DNA from: Hankyongella sp964404985 | GTDB taxonomy: Bacteria; Pseudomonadota; Alphaproteobacteria; Sphingomonadales; Sphingomonadaceae | Reading direction: 5' to 3' | DNA: 64,000 nt | Assembly: GCA_964404985.1 (NCBI GenBank) | Contig: CAYOMD010000005.1 | Location: 1 to 64,000 of the forward strand | Part shown: positions 1 through 8,872 of the stretch, in pieces | Layout of the letters: every line of letters begins with the position of its first letter | How positions within the stretch are numbered: the first letter of the stretch is position 1 | Notes under the pieces: model-generated | Database searches by the model: none | Told to the model about the DNA's origin: nothing | Seen by the model: the letters and a program-made list of their open reading frames with translations, nothing else | Program-made: the position numbers and the translations under genes

Positions 1-54
1 GTGTTAGGCATGCCGCCAGCGTTCGTTCTGAGCCAGGATCAAACTCTCAAGTTG
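1..54 (-). rRNA. rrs: 16S rRNA, 5' end only
   Basis: Read on the minus strand, the first bases give the conserved bacterial 16S 5' segment that contains AGAGTTTGATCCTGGCTCAG, followed by the AACGAACGCTGGCGGCATGCC block typical of alphaproteobacteria. The mature 5' end is placed near 54 by analogy with E. coli. The rest of the gene and the operon lie outside the window to the left. The leader and promoter are visible just upstream. Confidence 0.95.
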
Positions 55-253
55 AGGTCACAACCCGCTCCAAAGCCTTGGCCTTGAAGCAGACCGTTTC
101 CTATACCGGACTTGCCGGTGTTAGAGCCTACCTGCACATCACATATATGCTTGGCATATCTGGACATGTCAGGCAGACGGATCATATTGGCGAACCGAAG
201 TTCGACAACATGGAGCCGCCGCCCACATGTCCCTTCATATACAATCAACGATG

Positions 254-263
254 AGAAAGAGCA
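254..263 (-). promoter_or_regulatory. boxA-like antitermination site in the rRNA leader
   Basis: The minus strand reads TGCTCTTTCT, close to the boxA element (TGCTCTTTA) that binds the Nus antitermination complex in rRNA leaders. It lies between the promoter at 315-343 and the start of 16S, which is the expected position. The assignment rests on motif and position only. Confidence 0.5.
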
Positions 264-314
264 AAATCGCTACCACCCGGACCGTTTGAGCCCGGCAGCG
301 GCGACAGAGGGGGG

Positions 315-343
315 CTTATATGCCCGGCCTTCTGGGCTGTCAA
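315..343 (-). promoter_or_regulatory. rRNA operon promoter
   Basis: On the minus strand a perfect -35 hexamer TTGACA (338-343) is followed, after exactly 17 bases, by TATAAG (315-320). Transcription would start near 308, giving a leader of about 250 nucleotides before 16S. The spacer and near-consensus hexamers make this the strongest sigma-70 type promoter I see in the window. Confidence 0.8.
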
Positions 344-611
344 ACAGGAAAATACAGATTTTGAATTATTTCTGACATTTTTCATTTATCTATTTATATC
401 AATTAGTTAGTGCAATTTTGCGACTCGGGCAACCTGCGCGTCAAGATGAAAAGCACCCGAAAACCAACAAAAACCAAGTTATCCACAGAGGTTTGTGGAA
501 GACTCTCTGCTGGCTTGCGCGCTTGCTCGGGAGTGCCTTCCCTGTAAAGTTTTCGCAGAACAATGACGCGGCGAGACCGCCTGAACGGCCGCCCTTCCCG
601 GGGAGACTCTG
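344..611. other. Noncoding region between rRNA promoter and mmsA
   Basis: This stretch separates the divergent rRNA operon and mmsA. It includes an AT-rich segment at about 345-420 that would suit an UP element for the rRNA promoter, and a perfect DnaA-box sequence at 479-487. Short reading frames here have no recognisable product and are treated as chance. Confidence 0.6.
479..487 (+). promoter_or_regulatory. Single consensus DnaA box
   Basis: The sequence TTATCCACA matches the high-affinity DnaA box exactly. It overlaps a small inverted repeat, CCACA...TGTGG, at about 483-497. I see only one perfect box and no dnaA, hemE or parAB genes nearby, so it is reported as a possible DnaA binding site and not as an origin. 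Confidence 0.35.
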
Positions 612-2111
612 ATGATCCGATCGATTGCGCATTTCATCGATGGCAAAGCGTATAGAAGTAGCGGCATCGCGAGTGACGTCTTCAACCCGAACACAGGCCA
701 GGTGCAGGCCCTTGTATCCTGCGCCGGGGCCGACGTTGTAAGCACGGCGGTCGCCGCGGCGGCCCGCGCCTTTCCTGCCTGGTCAGCAATCAATCCGCAG
801 CGGCGCGCGCGGGTGATGTTTGCGTTCAAGGCGCTGGTCGAGCAGCACATGGATGAACTGGCCCAGCTGTTGTCCAGCGAGCATGGCAAGGTACTTGCCG
901 ACAGCCGTGGCGACATTCAGCGCGGGCTCGAAGTCATCGAGTTCGCCTGCGGCATCCCGCACGCGCTCAAAGGGGAGTATACGCAGGGGGCAGGTCCCGG
1001 CATCGATGTCTATTCCATGCGCCAACCCTTGGGGGTGGTCGCTGGCATCACGCCGTTCAACTTTCCGGCCATGATCCCGATGTGGATGTTCGGTGTGGCA
1101 ATCGCCTGCGGTAACACCTTTGTGCTCAAGCCCTCCGAGCGGGACCCCTCCGTCCCCGTGCGACTCGCCGAACTGATGATGGAGGCCGGCGCGCCGCCGG
1201 GCGTGCTCAACGTGGTGCATGGTGACAAGACCGCCGTCGATGCGATACTCGACCACCCGGACATCAAGGCGGTGAGCTTTGTCGGCTCCTCCGACATCGC
1301 ACACTATGTCACCAATCGCGGTGGCGCTGCCGGCAAGCGCGTGCAGGCCATGGGCGGCGCGAAGAATCACGGCATCATCATGCCGGATGCGGACATGGAC
1401 CAGGTGGTGCGCGATCTGGTCGGCGCGGCCTACGGCTCCGCGGGCGAGCGGTGCATGGCGCTGCCGGTTGTTGTCCCCGTCGGCAACGATACCGCAGACC
1501 AGCTGATCGAAGCCCTGCTGCCGGCGATAGCCCGGCTGCGCATCGGCATCTCCACCGACCCGGATGCCGACTACGGCCCGGTCGTCACCGCCCAGCACCG
1601 CGAGAAAATCCGTAGCTGGATACAGACCGGAGTCGACGAGGGCGCCGAGTTGCTAGTCGACGGGCGGGACTTTACCCTGCAGGGCCACGAGGGCGGCTTC
1701 TTCATCGGCCCCAGTCTGTTCGACCGTGTGACGCCGGATATGCAGGCCTACAGGCAGGAAATCTTCGGCCCTGTGCTCCAAATCGTGCGCGCCGATTCGT
1801 TCGAGGAGGCAGTCGCGCTGCCGAGCCGACACCAATATGGCAACGGCGTCGCCATCTTCACCCGCAACGGCCATGCAGCGCGCGAGTTTGCATCCCGCGT
1901 CGAAGTCGGCATGGTCGGCATCAACGTGCCGATACCGGTGCCGGTTGCCTATCACAGCTTCGGGGGCTGGAAGCGCTCGGCGTTCGGCGACACCAACCAG
2001 CATGGTATGGAAGGTGTGCGCTTCTGGACCCGCATCAAGACGGTGACCCAGCGCTGGCCAGACGGCAGCGATACCGGCGACCAGGCCTTTGTCATCCCGA
2101 CCATGCAGTGA
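612..2111 (+). CDS. mmsA: Methylmalonate-semialdehyde dehydrogenase (CoA-acylating)
   Basis: This cytosolic aldehyde dehydrogenase converts methylmalonate semialdehyde, NAD and CoA to propionyl-CoA and CO2 in valine (and thymine) degradation. The 499-residue length is normal for MmsA. The oxyanion-hole Asn lies in TPFNFP (Asn150), and the catalytic Cys281 in GERCMALP, where the CMA context is typical of MmsA. The motif MGGAKNH near residue 247 is also a family signature. The ATG at 612 follows a GGGGAG ribosome site at about 599-604. It is the first gene of a pair: mmsB follows after 8 bases and catalyses the preceding step of the same pathway. Confidence 0.93.
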   Translation: MIRSIAHFIDGKAYRSSGIASDVFNPNTGQVQALVSCAGADVVSTAVAAAARAFPAWSAINPQRRARVMFAFKALVEQHMDELAQLLSSEHGKVLADSRGDIQRGLEVIEFACGIPHALKGEYTQGAGPGIDVYSMRQPLGVVAGITPFNFPAMIPMWMFGVAIACGNTFVLKPSERDPSVPVRLAELMMEAGAPPGVLNVVHGDKTAVDAILDHPDIKAVSFVGSSDIAHYVTNRGGAAGKRVQAMGGAKNHGIIMPDADMDQVVRDLVGAAYGSAGERCMALPVVVPVGNDTADQLIEALLPAIARLRIGISTDPDADYGPVVTAQHREKIRSWIQTGVDEGAELLVDGRDFTLQGHEGGFFIGPSLFDRVTPDMQAYRQEIFGPVLQIVRADSFEEAVALPSRHQYGNGVAIFTRNGHAAREFASRVEVGMVGINVPIPVPVAYHSFGGWKRSAFGDTNQHGMEGVRFWTRIKTVTQRWPDGSDTGDQAFVIPTMQ

Positions 2112-2119
2112 GGCAGGAC

Positions 2120-2995
2120 ATGCAGACGATTGCCTTCATCGGGCTGGGAGCCATGGGCTCCGGCATGGCCGCCAATCTCGCAAAGGCGGGGCATGCGGTC
2201 GCCGCTTTCGATCTGAACCCCGCGGCCATGGCGCAGGCGGCACACGCGGGTGCCGTGCCTGCCGAATCGATTGAGGCGGCCGTCTGCGTGGCAGACGTGG
2301 TGATCACCATGCTGCCGAGCGGCCAGCATGTGGCCGATGTCTATCACAATCCGGTATTCGCCCGCGCCCGGCCCGGGGCCCTGCTCATCGATTCGTCCAC
2401 GATTGAAGTGACGACCGCGCGATCGGTGATCGCTGAGGCGGAAGCCGCCGGATTCGCCATGGTCGACGCCCCGGTCTCCGGCGGGACAGCGGCGGCGTCC
2501 GGGGGCACGCTGACGTTCATGGTTGGCGGCACGGCAGACGCCTTCCAGCGCGCAGAACCCGTGCTTGCGGCAATGGGCAAGGCCGTCATCCACGCCGGCG
2601 GTGCCGGTACGGGCCAGGCTGCCAAAACCTGCAACAACATGCTGCTGGCGATCTCCATGATCGGCACCTGCGAGGCGTTCGCACTGGCGGCCAAGCTCGG
2701 ACTCGACAGCCAGGTGTTCTTTGACATTGCCTCGAAATCGTCCGGCCAGTGCTGGTCTATGACCAGCTATTGCCCGGTGCCCGGCCCGGTTCCGGCGGCA
2801 CCCTCCAACCGCGACTATGCGGGCGGCTTTGCGACCGACCTGATGTCCAAGGACTTGCGACTCGCGATGGAGGCCGCCGCCAGTGTCGGTGCCGTCACGC
2901 CACTCGGCGCGCAGGCCCGCGCCCTGTACCAGATGTTTCAGGCACAAGGCGCGGGACGCCGGGATTTCTCCGCAATCATCAAGATGCTCGGCTGA
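2120..2995 (+). CDS. mmsB: 3-hydroxyisobutyrate dehydrogenase
   Basis: This 291-residue enzyme oxidises 3-hydroxyisobutyrate to methylmalonate semialdehyde with NAD, supplying MmsA. The N-terminal Rossmann motif GLGAMGSGMA is at residues 8-17, the substrate motif DAPVSGG at 116-122, and the catalytic Lys169 in GQAAKTCNN, all standard for the beta-hydroxyacid dehydrogenase family. The ATG at 2120 is chosen because AGGCAGG lies directly upstream; a GTG at 2108 that overlaps the mmsA stop (GTGA) is the alternative. The 3' end abuts the convergent pirin gene with no space between the stop codons, so no terminator fits there. Confidence 0.93.
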   Translation: MQTIAFIGLGAMGSGMAANLAKAGHAVAAFDLNPAAMAQAAHAGAVPAESIEAAVCVADVVITMLPSGQHVADVYHNPVFARARPGALLIDSSTIEVTTARSVIAEAEAAGFAMVDAPVSGGTAAASGGTLTFMVGGTADAFQRAEPVLAAMGKAVIHAGGAGTGQAAKTCNNMLLAISMIGTCEAFALAAKLGLDSQVFFDIASKSSGQCWSMTSYCPVPGPVPAAPSNRDYAGGFATDLMSKDLRLAMEAAASVGAVTPLGAQARALYQMFQAQGAGRRDFSAIIKMLG

Positions 2996-3700
2996 TCAGT
3001 CGCGCAGATCGAACACCAGGAATTCGGCTGCGCTGTCAGCGACGAAGACCAGCTCCTGATGGTCGCTGACTGCAACGCCGTCGCCCGCCGCCGCATGAAC
3101 ACTGTTCACATGGACATCGCCCGAGACAATCTGGACCCAGGCCTTGCGCTTCTCGCCGAGCCAGACGTGGCCGGTCTGGCCGGCAGCCAGCAGACCGCGA
3201 TACAGCCGTAAATCCTGATGGATCTTCACCTGCCCGGCACCGCCCTCGCGGGAGCCGATCATCTGGATCGGCTCGGCCACATCCGGGCTCTGCGCCAGGG
3301 CCACCTGCTCATATCCGGGCTCAAGCGCGGTGGCGTCCGGAAGGACCCAGATTTGCAGGAGATGCAGGGACTGGGTCGTACTCGGGTTATACTCCGAATG
3401 ACGAATACCGGTCCCCGCAGTCATGCGCTGGATTTCACCCTTTTGGATGCGCGCTGCAGTGCCCAGGCTGTCCTTGTGCTCAATTTCCCCGTCGATCACA
3501 TAGGTGATGATTTCCATGTCCTTGTGGCCGTGGGTGGGAAAACCGGTGCCTGCCGAGACCTTGTCTTCATTGATCACGCGCAGGTCAGACCAGCCCATGT
3601 GCTGGGCATCGTAGTAATCGCCGAACGAGAAACTGTGCCGGGTGTCAAGCCAGCCCCAGTCAAAATGGCCGCGTGCGTCGGATTTTCTCAGGCTGATCAT
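2996..3700 (-). CDS. Pirin family protein (YhhW-like bicupin)
   Basis: This 234-residue protein matches bacterial pirins such as E. coli YhhW, a cytosolic bicupin with quercetin 2,3-dioxygenase activity in vitro and no settled physiological role. The metal ligands are visible as His57 and His59 in THGHKD, and His101 and Glu103 in RHSEYN, at essentially the numbering of YhhW. The N-terminal RHSFSFGDY motif is also typical. It is convergent with mmsB and is preceded by a CBS-domain gene on the same strand, 120 bases away. No pathway can be assigned from context. Confidence 0.85.
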   Translation of the reverse strand: MISLRKSDARGHFDWGWLDTRHSFSFGDYYDAQHMGWSDLRVINEDKVSAGTGFPTHGHKDMEIITYVIDGEIEHKDSLGTAARIQKGEIQRMTAGTGIRHSEYNPSTTQSLHLLQIWVLPDATALEPGYEQVALAQSPDVAEPIQMIGSREGGAGQVKIHQDLRLYRGLLAAGQTGHVWLGEKRKAWVQIVSGDVHVNSVHAAAGDGVAVSDHQELVFVADSAAEFLVFDLRD

Positions 3701-3717
3701 CGTTCCAACTCCTGAAG

Positions 3718-3736
3718 GGCGCGCCTAGCGCGCGCC
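3718..3736 (-). terminator. Short GC-rich hairpin between CBS and pirin genes
   Basis: GGCGCGC at 3718-3724 pairs with GCGCGCC at 3730-3736 around a 5-base loop. It lies downstream of the CBS gene and just upstream of the pirin start. There is no clear U-tract, so it may be a weak terminator or chance in GC-rich DNA. Confidence 0.3.
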
Positions 3737-3819
3737 ATTACACAGAGTCATATAGACAAATCATGACAGCTTAAACCCGCAGGGTGCGCAGCTTAGTGTT
3801 TCGAAATCGGAAACACTTG

Positions 3820-4254
3820 TCAGCCAGCGAGGGCGATATAATCCCGAAGATGGCCGGCCTCCTGCTCTGCCATCTCGATCCGCTGCTTGACCAGATCACC
3901 GATGGAGACGATGCCGACCAGGCGGCCGTTCTCGACCACCGGCAAGTGGCGAAAGCGGCGGCTGGTCATCATTTCCATGGCGCATTGCACCGTGTCCTCC
4001 GGCACGCAGGTGATGACCGGCGAGGTCATGATGGTGCCCGCCGCTTTTTCCAGCAGATCGCTGCCGAGAGTCGCCAGGCCGCGCACGATGTCGCGCTCGG
4101 ACACAATGCCGATCAGGTCGCCGGAGACGTCCGTCACCAGCACGGCACCGATGCCGCGCTCGCGCAGCACATTGGCGACGCCAATAATCGGCATGCTCTG
4201 CGGCACAGTGACAACGGATACGCTTTTATTCTTCAGGATGCGTGCAATAGTCAT
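3820..4254 (-). CDS. Tandem CBS-domain protein
   Basis: This 144-residue protein consists almost only of two CBS motifs: residues 8-65 (with GAVLVTD and GIVSERDIVRG) and 74-135 (with FRHLPVVENGRLVGIVSIGDLVK). Stand-alone CBS pairs bind adenine nucleotides or SAM and often act as energy sensors or regulators of partner proteins. The SERDIVR motif is widespread in small alphaproteobacterial CBS proteins. The gene is single, with its own upstream gap. The nucleotide and the partner are not deducible from the sequence. Confidence 0.88.
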   Translation of the reverse strand: MTIARILKNKSVSVVTVPQSMPIIGVANVLRERGIGAVLVTDVSGDLIGIVSERDIVRGLATLGSDLLEKAAGTIMTSPVITCVPEDTVQCAMEMMTSRRFRHLPVVENGRLVGIVSIGDLVKQRIEMAEQEAGHLRDYIALAG

Positions 4255-4409
4255 GGGATCCTCCTCGGGAATTCCTGTGTACAGCAGCCGCCCGGCGGTT
4301 CTTGCGTACGCCTATTGCGGCCCACTCCCTTGACTTGGGAGAGTATCATCGCGAACTGGCAGACCAATGCAATGGCAAATCGTGCTTAACTAAACCCCGG
4401 AGCGGACTG

Positions 4410-4664
4410 ATGCGCACTTTCCTGATCGCAGGTAGCCTGTGTGCGGCACTGCTGGCCACCGGCTACCTGATCTGGCGCGATTGGGCTGCCTGGCCACAGG
4501 TCGACCTGCCCTTGAACGGGATGATCGCGCTCGGTATCGGAGTCGTTTTGACACTCGTGCTGGGTGCCGGGCTGATGGCGCTGGTGTTCTATAGCGCGCG
4601 CCACGGCTATGACGATATCACCGACACCACGAACAATGCCCGAAATGGAGAGCCTGATGCGTAA
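4410..4664 (+). CDS. Small inner-membrane protein, two TM segments
   Basis: This 84-residue protein has two hydrophobic stretches, about residues 3-20 and 36-64, separated by a short polar segment (RDWAAWPQVD), and a polar tail. Starting at the ATG at 4410 puts the first membrane segment at the N-terminus. The gene overlaps the start of the thioesterase gene by 8 bases, so the two are probably cotranscribed and translated together. I do not recognise a named family; it resembles small conserved membrane proteins of alphaproteobacteria. Confidence 0.7.
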   Translation: MRTFLIAGSLCAALLATGYLIWRDWAAWPQVDLPLNGMIALGIGVVLTLVLGAGLMALVFYSARHGYDDITDTTNNARNGEPDA

Positions 4665-5022
4665 CCCGGTCCTGCGGGTCGTCCCCCGCCCTGCGGACAT
4701 CAACATGAATGGCCATATCTTCGGTGGCTGGATTCTCTCGCAGATGGATATTGCTGCCGGTATCGCCGCCGGGGTGCGCGCAAAAGGTCCGGTCGCGACC
4801 ATTGCCATCGACGGCATGAAATTCCTGCGCCCGATTCTGCTTGGTGACCTGCTGTCAGTCTATGCCGACGTGCGCCGGATCGGGAACACCTCGCTGACCA
4901 TCGACGTGGAGGTGATGGTACAGCGGCGCGGCGAGACCCAGGAAGTCATCGTCACCCAGGGCGTTTTTGTCTTTGTCGCAATCGGCGAAGATGGCCGCCC
5001 GCGCGTCGTACCTAAGGAATAG
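4657..5022 (+). CDS. yciA: Acyl-CoA thioesterase, YciA-like hotdog fold
   Basis: At 121 residues this is a single hotdog domain closely resembling E. coli YciA, which hydrolyses a wide range of acyl-CoAs in the cytosol. Key features are NGHIFGGWILSQMD (residues 18-31, with the catalytic Asp31) and KFLRPILLGD (about 53-62). The ATG at 4657 is chosen because GGAGAG sits five bases upstream; in-frame ATGs at 4636 and 4645 lack such a site. It overlaps the preceding membrane-protein gene by 8 bases. The physiological substrate cannot be told from sequence. Confidence 0.87.
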   Translation: MRNPVLRVVPRPADINMNGHIFGGWILSQMDIAAGIAAGVRAKGPVATIAIDGMKFLRPILLGDLLSVYADVRRIGNTSLTIDVEVMVQRRGETQEVIVTQGVFVFVAIGEDGRPRVVPKE

Positions 5023-5059
5023 CAGTATCTCCCGGCCAGAGTTGCGCTAAACCCGTGTC

Positions 5060-8038
5060 ATGAGGTTCCAACGCGTTCTCTGGCTCGCGCTGCCCGTGGC
5101 GGCACTGGTTGCCCTTTGGGCGGGTCGCCAGCCGCTAACTGCGGTCGGTGTGCGGCAATATCTGCAGTCGAAGGGTGTTCCGGCTCGTTTCAACATTAGC
5201 GAGCTGAGCGCGCGGCGCGTGGTATTGCAGGATTTGGCATTGGGGTCCGACGACGAGTCGTCCGCCAGGCGCCTGACGATAGACTACACGCTGGGCCTTG
5301 CCCCGCGGGTCGCCCGCATCACGCTGGAGGGGGCCCGGCTCAAGGTACTGGTGCGGGCAGACGGCAGCTACGACCTCGGCGCGCTGCAACCGCTGGTGCC
5401 GCCGCCCAGCGACGACCCGCTCACCCTGCCTGACTTCGACCTGCACCTGATCGATACCCGGCTGCACCTGATGACCCCCGCCGGGCCGGTTGACCTGATC
5501 GTCAACGGCGCGGGCCGCCCCTCGCAGGGTTACCACGCGACCGCAACCGGCAGCGCGGCCCGCCTGAACATGCAGGGGATACGCGCCGAGGATGTGCGCC
5601 TGCATGCCGACATCACCCTGCGCGACAAGCGCGTGCTTGTCGTCGCGCGCGGGACTGCGGCCGGCATCACTGCGCCGGGTCCGGTGCAGGTAACGCGCGC
5701 GGCACTGGTGTTTCAGGGTGCCATGCCGCTGGAGGGCGGCCCTACTGCCGGGGCGTGGGCGCTACGAAGCGACACCGCCACCCTGCCTGGCGGTCAAGCG
5801 GTCATGCCGCGCGCCAAAGGCCTGGTGCGGTTCTCCCCCGAGAGTGGCTCTGTGTGGCTGCGCGCCGATGCCGATGCCGCGAGAGTCCGGCCCGATGCGG
5901 CGACCGCGCAGCAGCTCCGGGCAATGTGGGCAGATGTGCCTGCCTCCCCTCTCGACCCGCTGAAAGCGGCGCTGGCGCGCACCCTTGATGCTGTCATCAA
6001 CGGACAGTCGGCGCAGGCGCGCGCCACGCTGGCCTGGCAAGGGGCCGGCGGCGTGCTGGCGCTTCGCGCTGCACGGCTGGGCGCCTTGGCCGCCATCGAG
6101 TCGAAGGACATGCAGGTCGCCTTGCCAACCCTGCGGGCGACCGGCAGTGCAGACTTCTCTCTGGCCCCCCTTGGCCTACCGCCGCTTACTGGACGCTTGA
6201 GTGAGCTGGCGCTGGCACCCGGCCGCCCCCCGGCCGGTGTGTTAACCCTCAATCCGCTGCGCTGGCGCGCCGGGGGTGTCGACCTGGCTCTCGGCAGGAG
6301 CGCCCTTGCCCTGTCGCCGGACGAGGCCACGCTTGCCACGGATTTCACGGCCTCCTTGACCTATCCCGGTGGCCGGATTGAGGGCCTGCGCGTGCCGCTC
6401 GCACTTGAGCGCAGCCCCGACGGCACGGTGCGCGTGCCCGCCGGGTGCCGCACCCTCAGCATCGCACAAGGGCGCTATCAGAGCTTGGCCGTGCAGGCAG
6501 CAAGCGCGCGCCTGTGCAGTAGCAGCGGCCCACTGCTTGCGCTCACCCCCCAGGGCATTGTGCAGAGCCGGGCGACGCTGGCGATCTCTGCGTTGGGTAT
6601 CACTCAGGACTCAACACGACTCATGCTGGCACCGCAGCGGATCACGCTGGCGCTCTCCGGATCGGTGCAGAACCCGGCGATTGTGCTGGATGCCGCTGAC
6701 TTGAGTGCGGCAGTCACAGCGGAGGAGACGCGCGCCGACCTCAAGGCGGCCAGCACCTCACTGCGCTGGAAAAACGGCGCGGCCAATATCAGCCTCGCCG
6801 GTGGCGCGGCGACACTCGCCGGCCAGCCGGTAGCGGTCTCCGGCGTGTCGTTTGGGGCCAGTATTGACGCGAGCGGCGCAGTTCAGGTGCGCGATGCCAC
6901 AGCGCTGGTGCGCAATACCGACCCACGCCCGGCCTTTGCGCCGATGCGGCTCTCAAAGCTCCGCGTGGACCTGCGGGACAACACCCTTGAGGGCGATGGC
7001 GCGCTGCTGCTCAGCGCCAAGGCGCAGCGGATCGGCCGCCTCCGCTTCCGGCACGACCTTAATGCCGCCAAGGGTTCGGCACGGATCGAGATCGACGGCC
7101 TGACCTTCTCACCGGACCTTGAGGCCTTCGAGTTGACCGAACTGGCGCGCGGTCAGGTCGAGAACGTCAGCGGGACAATCGCCGCACACGCAGATATCGC
7201 CTGGGGGGAAGATCTGAAGGCCCAGGGTGCCATCGCATTTCAGAATGTCAGTTTGGCGACGGCAGCGCTCGGGCCGATCGAGGGCATCAACGGGACGATT
7301 ACCCTCGACGATCTGCTTGGCCCGCACTCGCCACCCGGCCAGACCATCACCATTGCCAAGATCAACCCCGGCGTGGAGGTCAATGATGGCGCGCTACGGT
7401 TCCAGTTGCTGCCGGGCTTCCGCCTTGGCGTCGAGGATGCGCGCTGGCCGTTTGCCGGCGGTGCGCTTTACCTGGAACCGCTGGTGATCGACCCGGTAGC
7501 CCAGACCCAGCGCCTGACCTTCCGCGCCGACGACATGGATGCTGCCCTCCTGCTCGAACAATTCGACCTGAAGAACCTGCGGGTGACCGGACGCCTGGAT
7601 GGCACCTTCCCCATTGTGTCGCAGGGGTCAGAACTGCGCATCGAGAACGGGCGCATCACCACCCAGCCCGGTGGCGGGCTGATCCAGTATGTCGGCGACA
7701 TCGGCAAGGAAGTCTCCGGCCCCAGCAAGCTCGCCTTCGATGCGCTGCAACGCTTCCGTTACGATTCGGCAGCCCTTGACCTCAACGGCGATCTGGCCGG
7801 TGAGATCATTGCCGCGATCCGCTTCTCCGGCGAGAACCAGGCACCGATTGCCCCGGTAAGCGGGCTGCCGGTCAAAGCGGACGGACTGCCCTTCAAGTTT
7901 ACTGTCACCGTGCGTGCGCCATTTCGCAGCCTGCTGAATACCGCCTCCGGCCTGTTCGATGCCCGCAAGGTGCTCGAACAGGCGCGACCGATCGATACGG
8001 ATGCGATTCCCGGCGCAGCCCCCAACGACGGTTCATGA
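5060..8038 (+). CDS. ydbH: YdbH-family AsmA-like envelope protein
   Basis: This 992-residue protein begins with one membrane anchor (about residues 6-22), followed by a long repetitive beta-rich region like AsmA-family proteins, and ends with the YdbH C-terminal region (RLDGTFPIV, GGGLIQYVGD, then FSGENQAP). In E. coli YdbH is one of three partly redundant AsmA-like proteins, with TamB and YhdP, thought to bridge the periplasm for phospholipid movement to the outer membrane. The assignment is strongly supported by the next two genes, ynbE and ydbL, in the same order as in E. coli. The ATG at 5060 is the first in frame and places the anchor at the N-terminus. Confidence 0.85.
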   Translation: MRFQRVLWLALPVAALVALWAGRQPLTAVGVRQYLQSKGVPARFNISELSARRVVLQDLALGSDDESSARRLTIDYTLGLAPRVARITLEGARLKVLVRADGSYDLGALQPLVPPPSDDPLTLPDFDLHLIDTRLHLMTPAGPVDLIVNGAGRPSQGYHATATGSAARLNMQGIRAEDVRLHADITLRDKRVLVVARGTAAGITAPGPVQVTRAALVFQGAMPLEGGPTAGAWALRSDTATLPGGQAVMPRAKGLVRFSPESGSVWLRADADAARVRPDAATAQQLRAMWADVPASPLDPLKAALARTLDAVINGQSAQARATLAWQGAGGVLALRAARLGALAAIESKDMQVALPTLRATGSADFSLAPLGLPPLTGRLSELALAPGRPPAGVLTLNPLRWRAGGVDLALGRSALALSPDEATLATDFTASLTYPGGRIEGLRVPLALERSPDGTVRVPAGCRTLSIAQGRYQSLAVQAASARLCSSSGPLLALTPQGIVQSRATLAISALGITQDSTRLMLAPQRITLALSGSVQNPAIVLDAADLSAAVTAEETRADLKAASTSLRWKNGAANISLAGGAATLAGQPVAVSGVSFGASIDASGAVQVRDATALVRNTDPRPAFAPMRLSKLRVDLRDNTLEGDGALLLSAKAQRIGRLRFRHDLNAAKGSARIEIDGLTFSPDLEAFELTELARGQVENVSGTIAAHADIAWGEDLKAQGAIAFQNVSLATAALGPIEGINGTITLDDLLGPHSPPGQTITIAKINPGVEVNDGALRFQLLPGFRLGVEDARWPFAGGALYLEPLVIDPVAQTQRLTFRADDMDAALLLEQFDLKNLRVTGRLDGTFPIVSQGSELRIENGRITTQPGGGLIQYVGDIGKEVSGPSKLAFDALQRFRYDSAALDLNGDLAGEIIAAIRFSGENQAPIAPVSGLPVKADGLPFKFTVTVRAPFRSLLNTASGLFDARKVLEQARPIDTDAIPGAAPNDGS

Positions 8039-8124
8039 CCTGTTCATGGCGCGCACGGCACATTGACCTCAAGCCGGGCGCACGCCACTAGATAGCAGGA
8101 ACAGTAGGAAAGCAGGAACAGACC

Positions 8125-8313
8125 ATGAAGAATAGGCCCATAGCGGCATTGGCGGCCAGTCTGGCACTCCTCGGGCTTTCCGCCTGCATCAAGGTGCAGG
8201 CCCCGGAGAAGCCGATCGAGATCAACCTGAACGTCAACATCAAACAAGAGGTCGTGATCCGGCTCGAGAAGGACGTTCGCGACCTGATCAAGAGCAATCC
8301 GGCCGTATTCTGA
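8125..8313 (+). CDS. ynbE: YnbE-like small outer-membrane lipoprotein
   Basis: This 62-residue precursor has a lipoprotein signal with lipobox LSAC (Cys21), followed by about 40 residues including EINLNVNIKQE, the conserved YnbE core. In E. coli YnbE is an outer-membrane lipoprotein that partners YdbH, probably completing a beta bridge at the outer membrane. The gene lies 86 bases after ydbH and its stop overlaps an upstream ATG option of ydbL (TGATG), so the three genes form an operon. Confidence 0.87.
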   Translation: MKNRPIAALAASLALLGLSACIKVQAPEKPIEINLNVNIKQEVVIRLEKDVRDLIKSNPAVF

Positions 8314-8330
8314 TGCACTGGAGACTGAAG

Positions 8331-8711
8331 ATGCTGCACACACCCCTTATTGCCATCGCCCTGATCACCCTCGCGGCACCGGCGCTGGCGCAGGCCGCCG
8401 ACCCGGTGGTCGAGGCTGCCCGCTCCTCCGGCAAGGTCGGCGAGCAGGCGGACGGTTACCTTGGACTGACGGCAGGCGGCGATGCCGATCTCAAGTCGCG
8501 GGTCGACCAGATCAACATCAAGCGCCGGGCCGTGTACACGGACCTCGCGGCCAAGCGCGGCGTCACCATCAATGAAGTCGCCGCCGCCACTGCCTGCCAG
8601 TTGTTCCGGGACCGGGTTGCACCAGGGCAGTTCTATCGCGCCGAGAACGGCCAGTGGACCCAGCGCCAGGGCAGCGCCCCCATGGTCATGCCCAGCTTCT
8701 GCGGCGGCTGA
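8331..8711 (+). CDS. ydbL: YdbL-like periplasmic protein (DUF1318)
   Basis: This is a 126-residue precursor with a Sec signal peptide (residues 1 to about 22, ending ALAQA) and the DUF1318 domain, with KVGEQADGYLG near residue 38 and a C-terminal CGG. In E. coli YdbL is a periplasmic partner of YdbH-YnbE that modulates their interaction. The ATG at 8331 is preferred over 8313 because GGAG lies about 7 bases upstream and the signal peptide then begins at residue 1. It is the last gene of the ydbH operon; a large palindrome follows downstream. Confidence 0.87.
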   Translation: MLHTPLIAIALITLAAPALAQAADPVVEAARSSGKVGEQADGYLGLTAGGDADLKSRVDQINIKRRAVYTDLAAKRGVTINEVAAATACQLFRDRVAPGQFYRAENGQWTQRQGSAPMVMPSFCGG

Positions 8712-8872
8712 GGAGTTGTGGTACTACACCTTCAACGGCCGATCAGCTTTTGCTGCTGATACTGGTTGTGATTGCGAGATTTTCGTCCGCTACGGTGATA
8801 TAGTTCTTGCGCCAGCGCATCAGAAGCTTGCCGCTCAAACGCGGCTGTTCTTTCGGGCTGATATGATCTAGA

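Noticed and set aside
112..612. Short frames in the rRNA leader and the gap before mmsA
   Set aside because: They overlap the rRNA promoter and leader and have no ribosome sites or recognisable products.
8482..8871. A 129-codon frame overlapping ydbL
   Set aside because: It is a shifted frame of ydbL with Ser/Ala/Pro-rich translation, while ydbL itself has a signal peptide and the DUF1318 signature.
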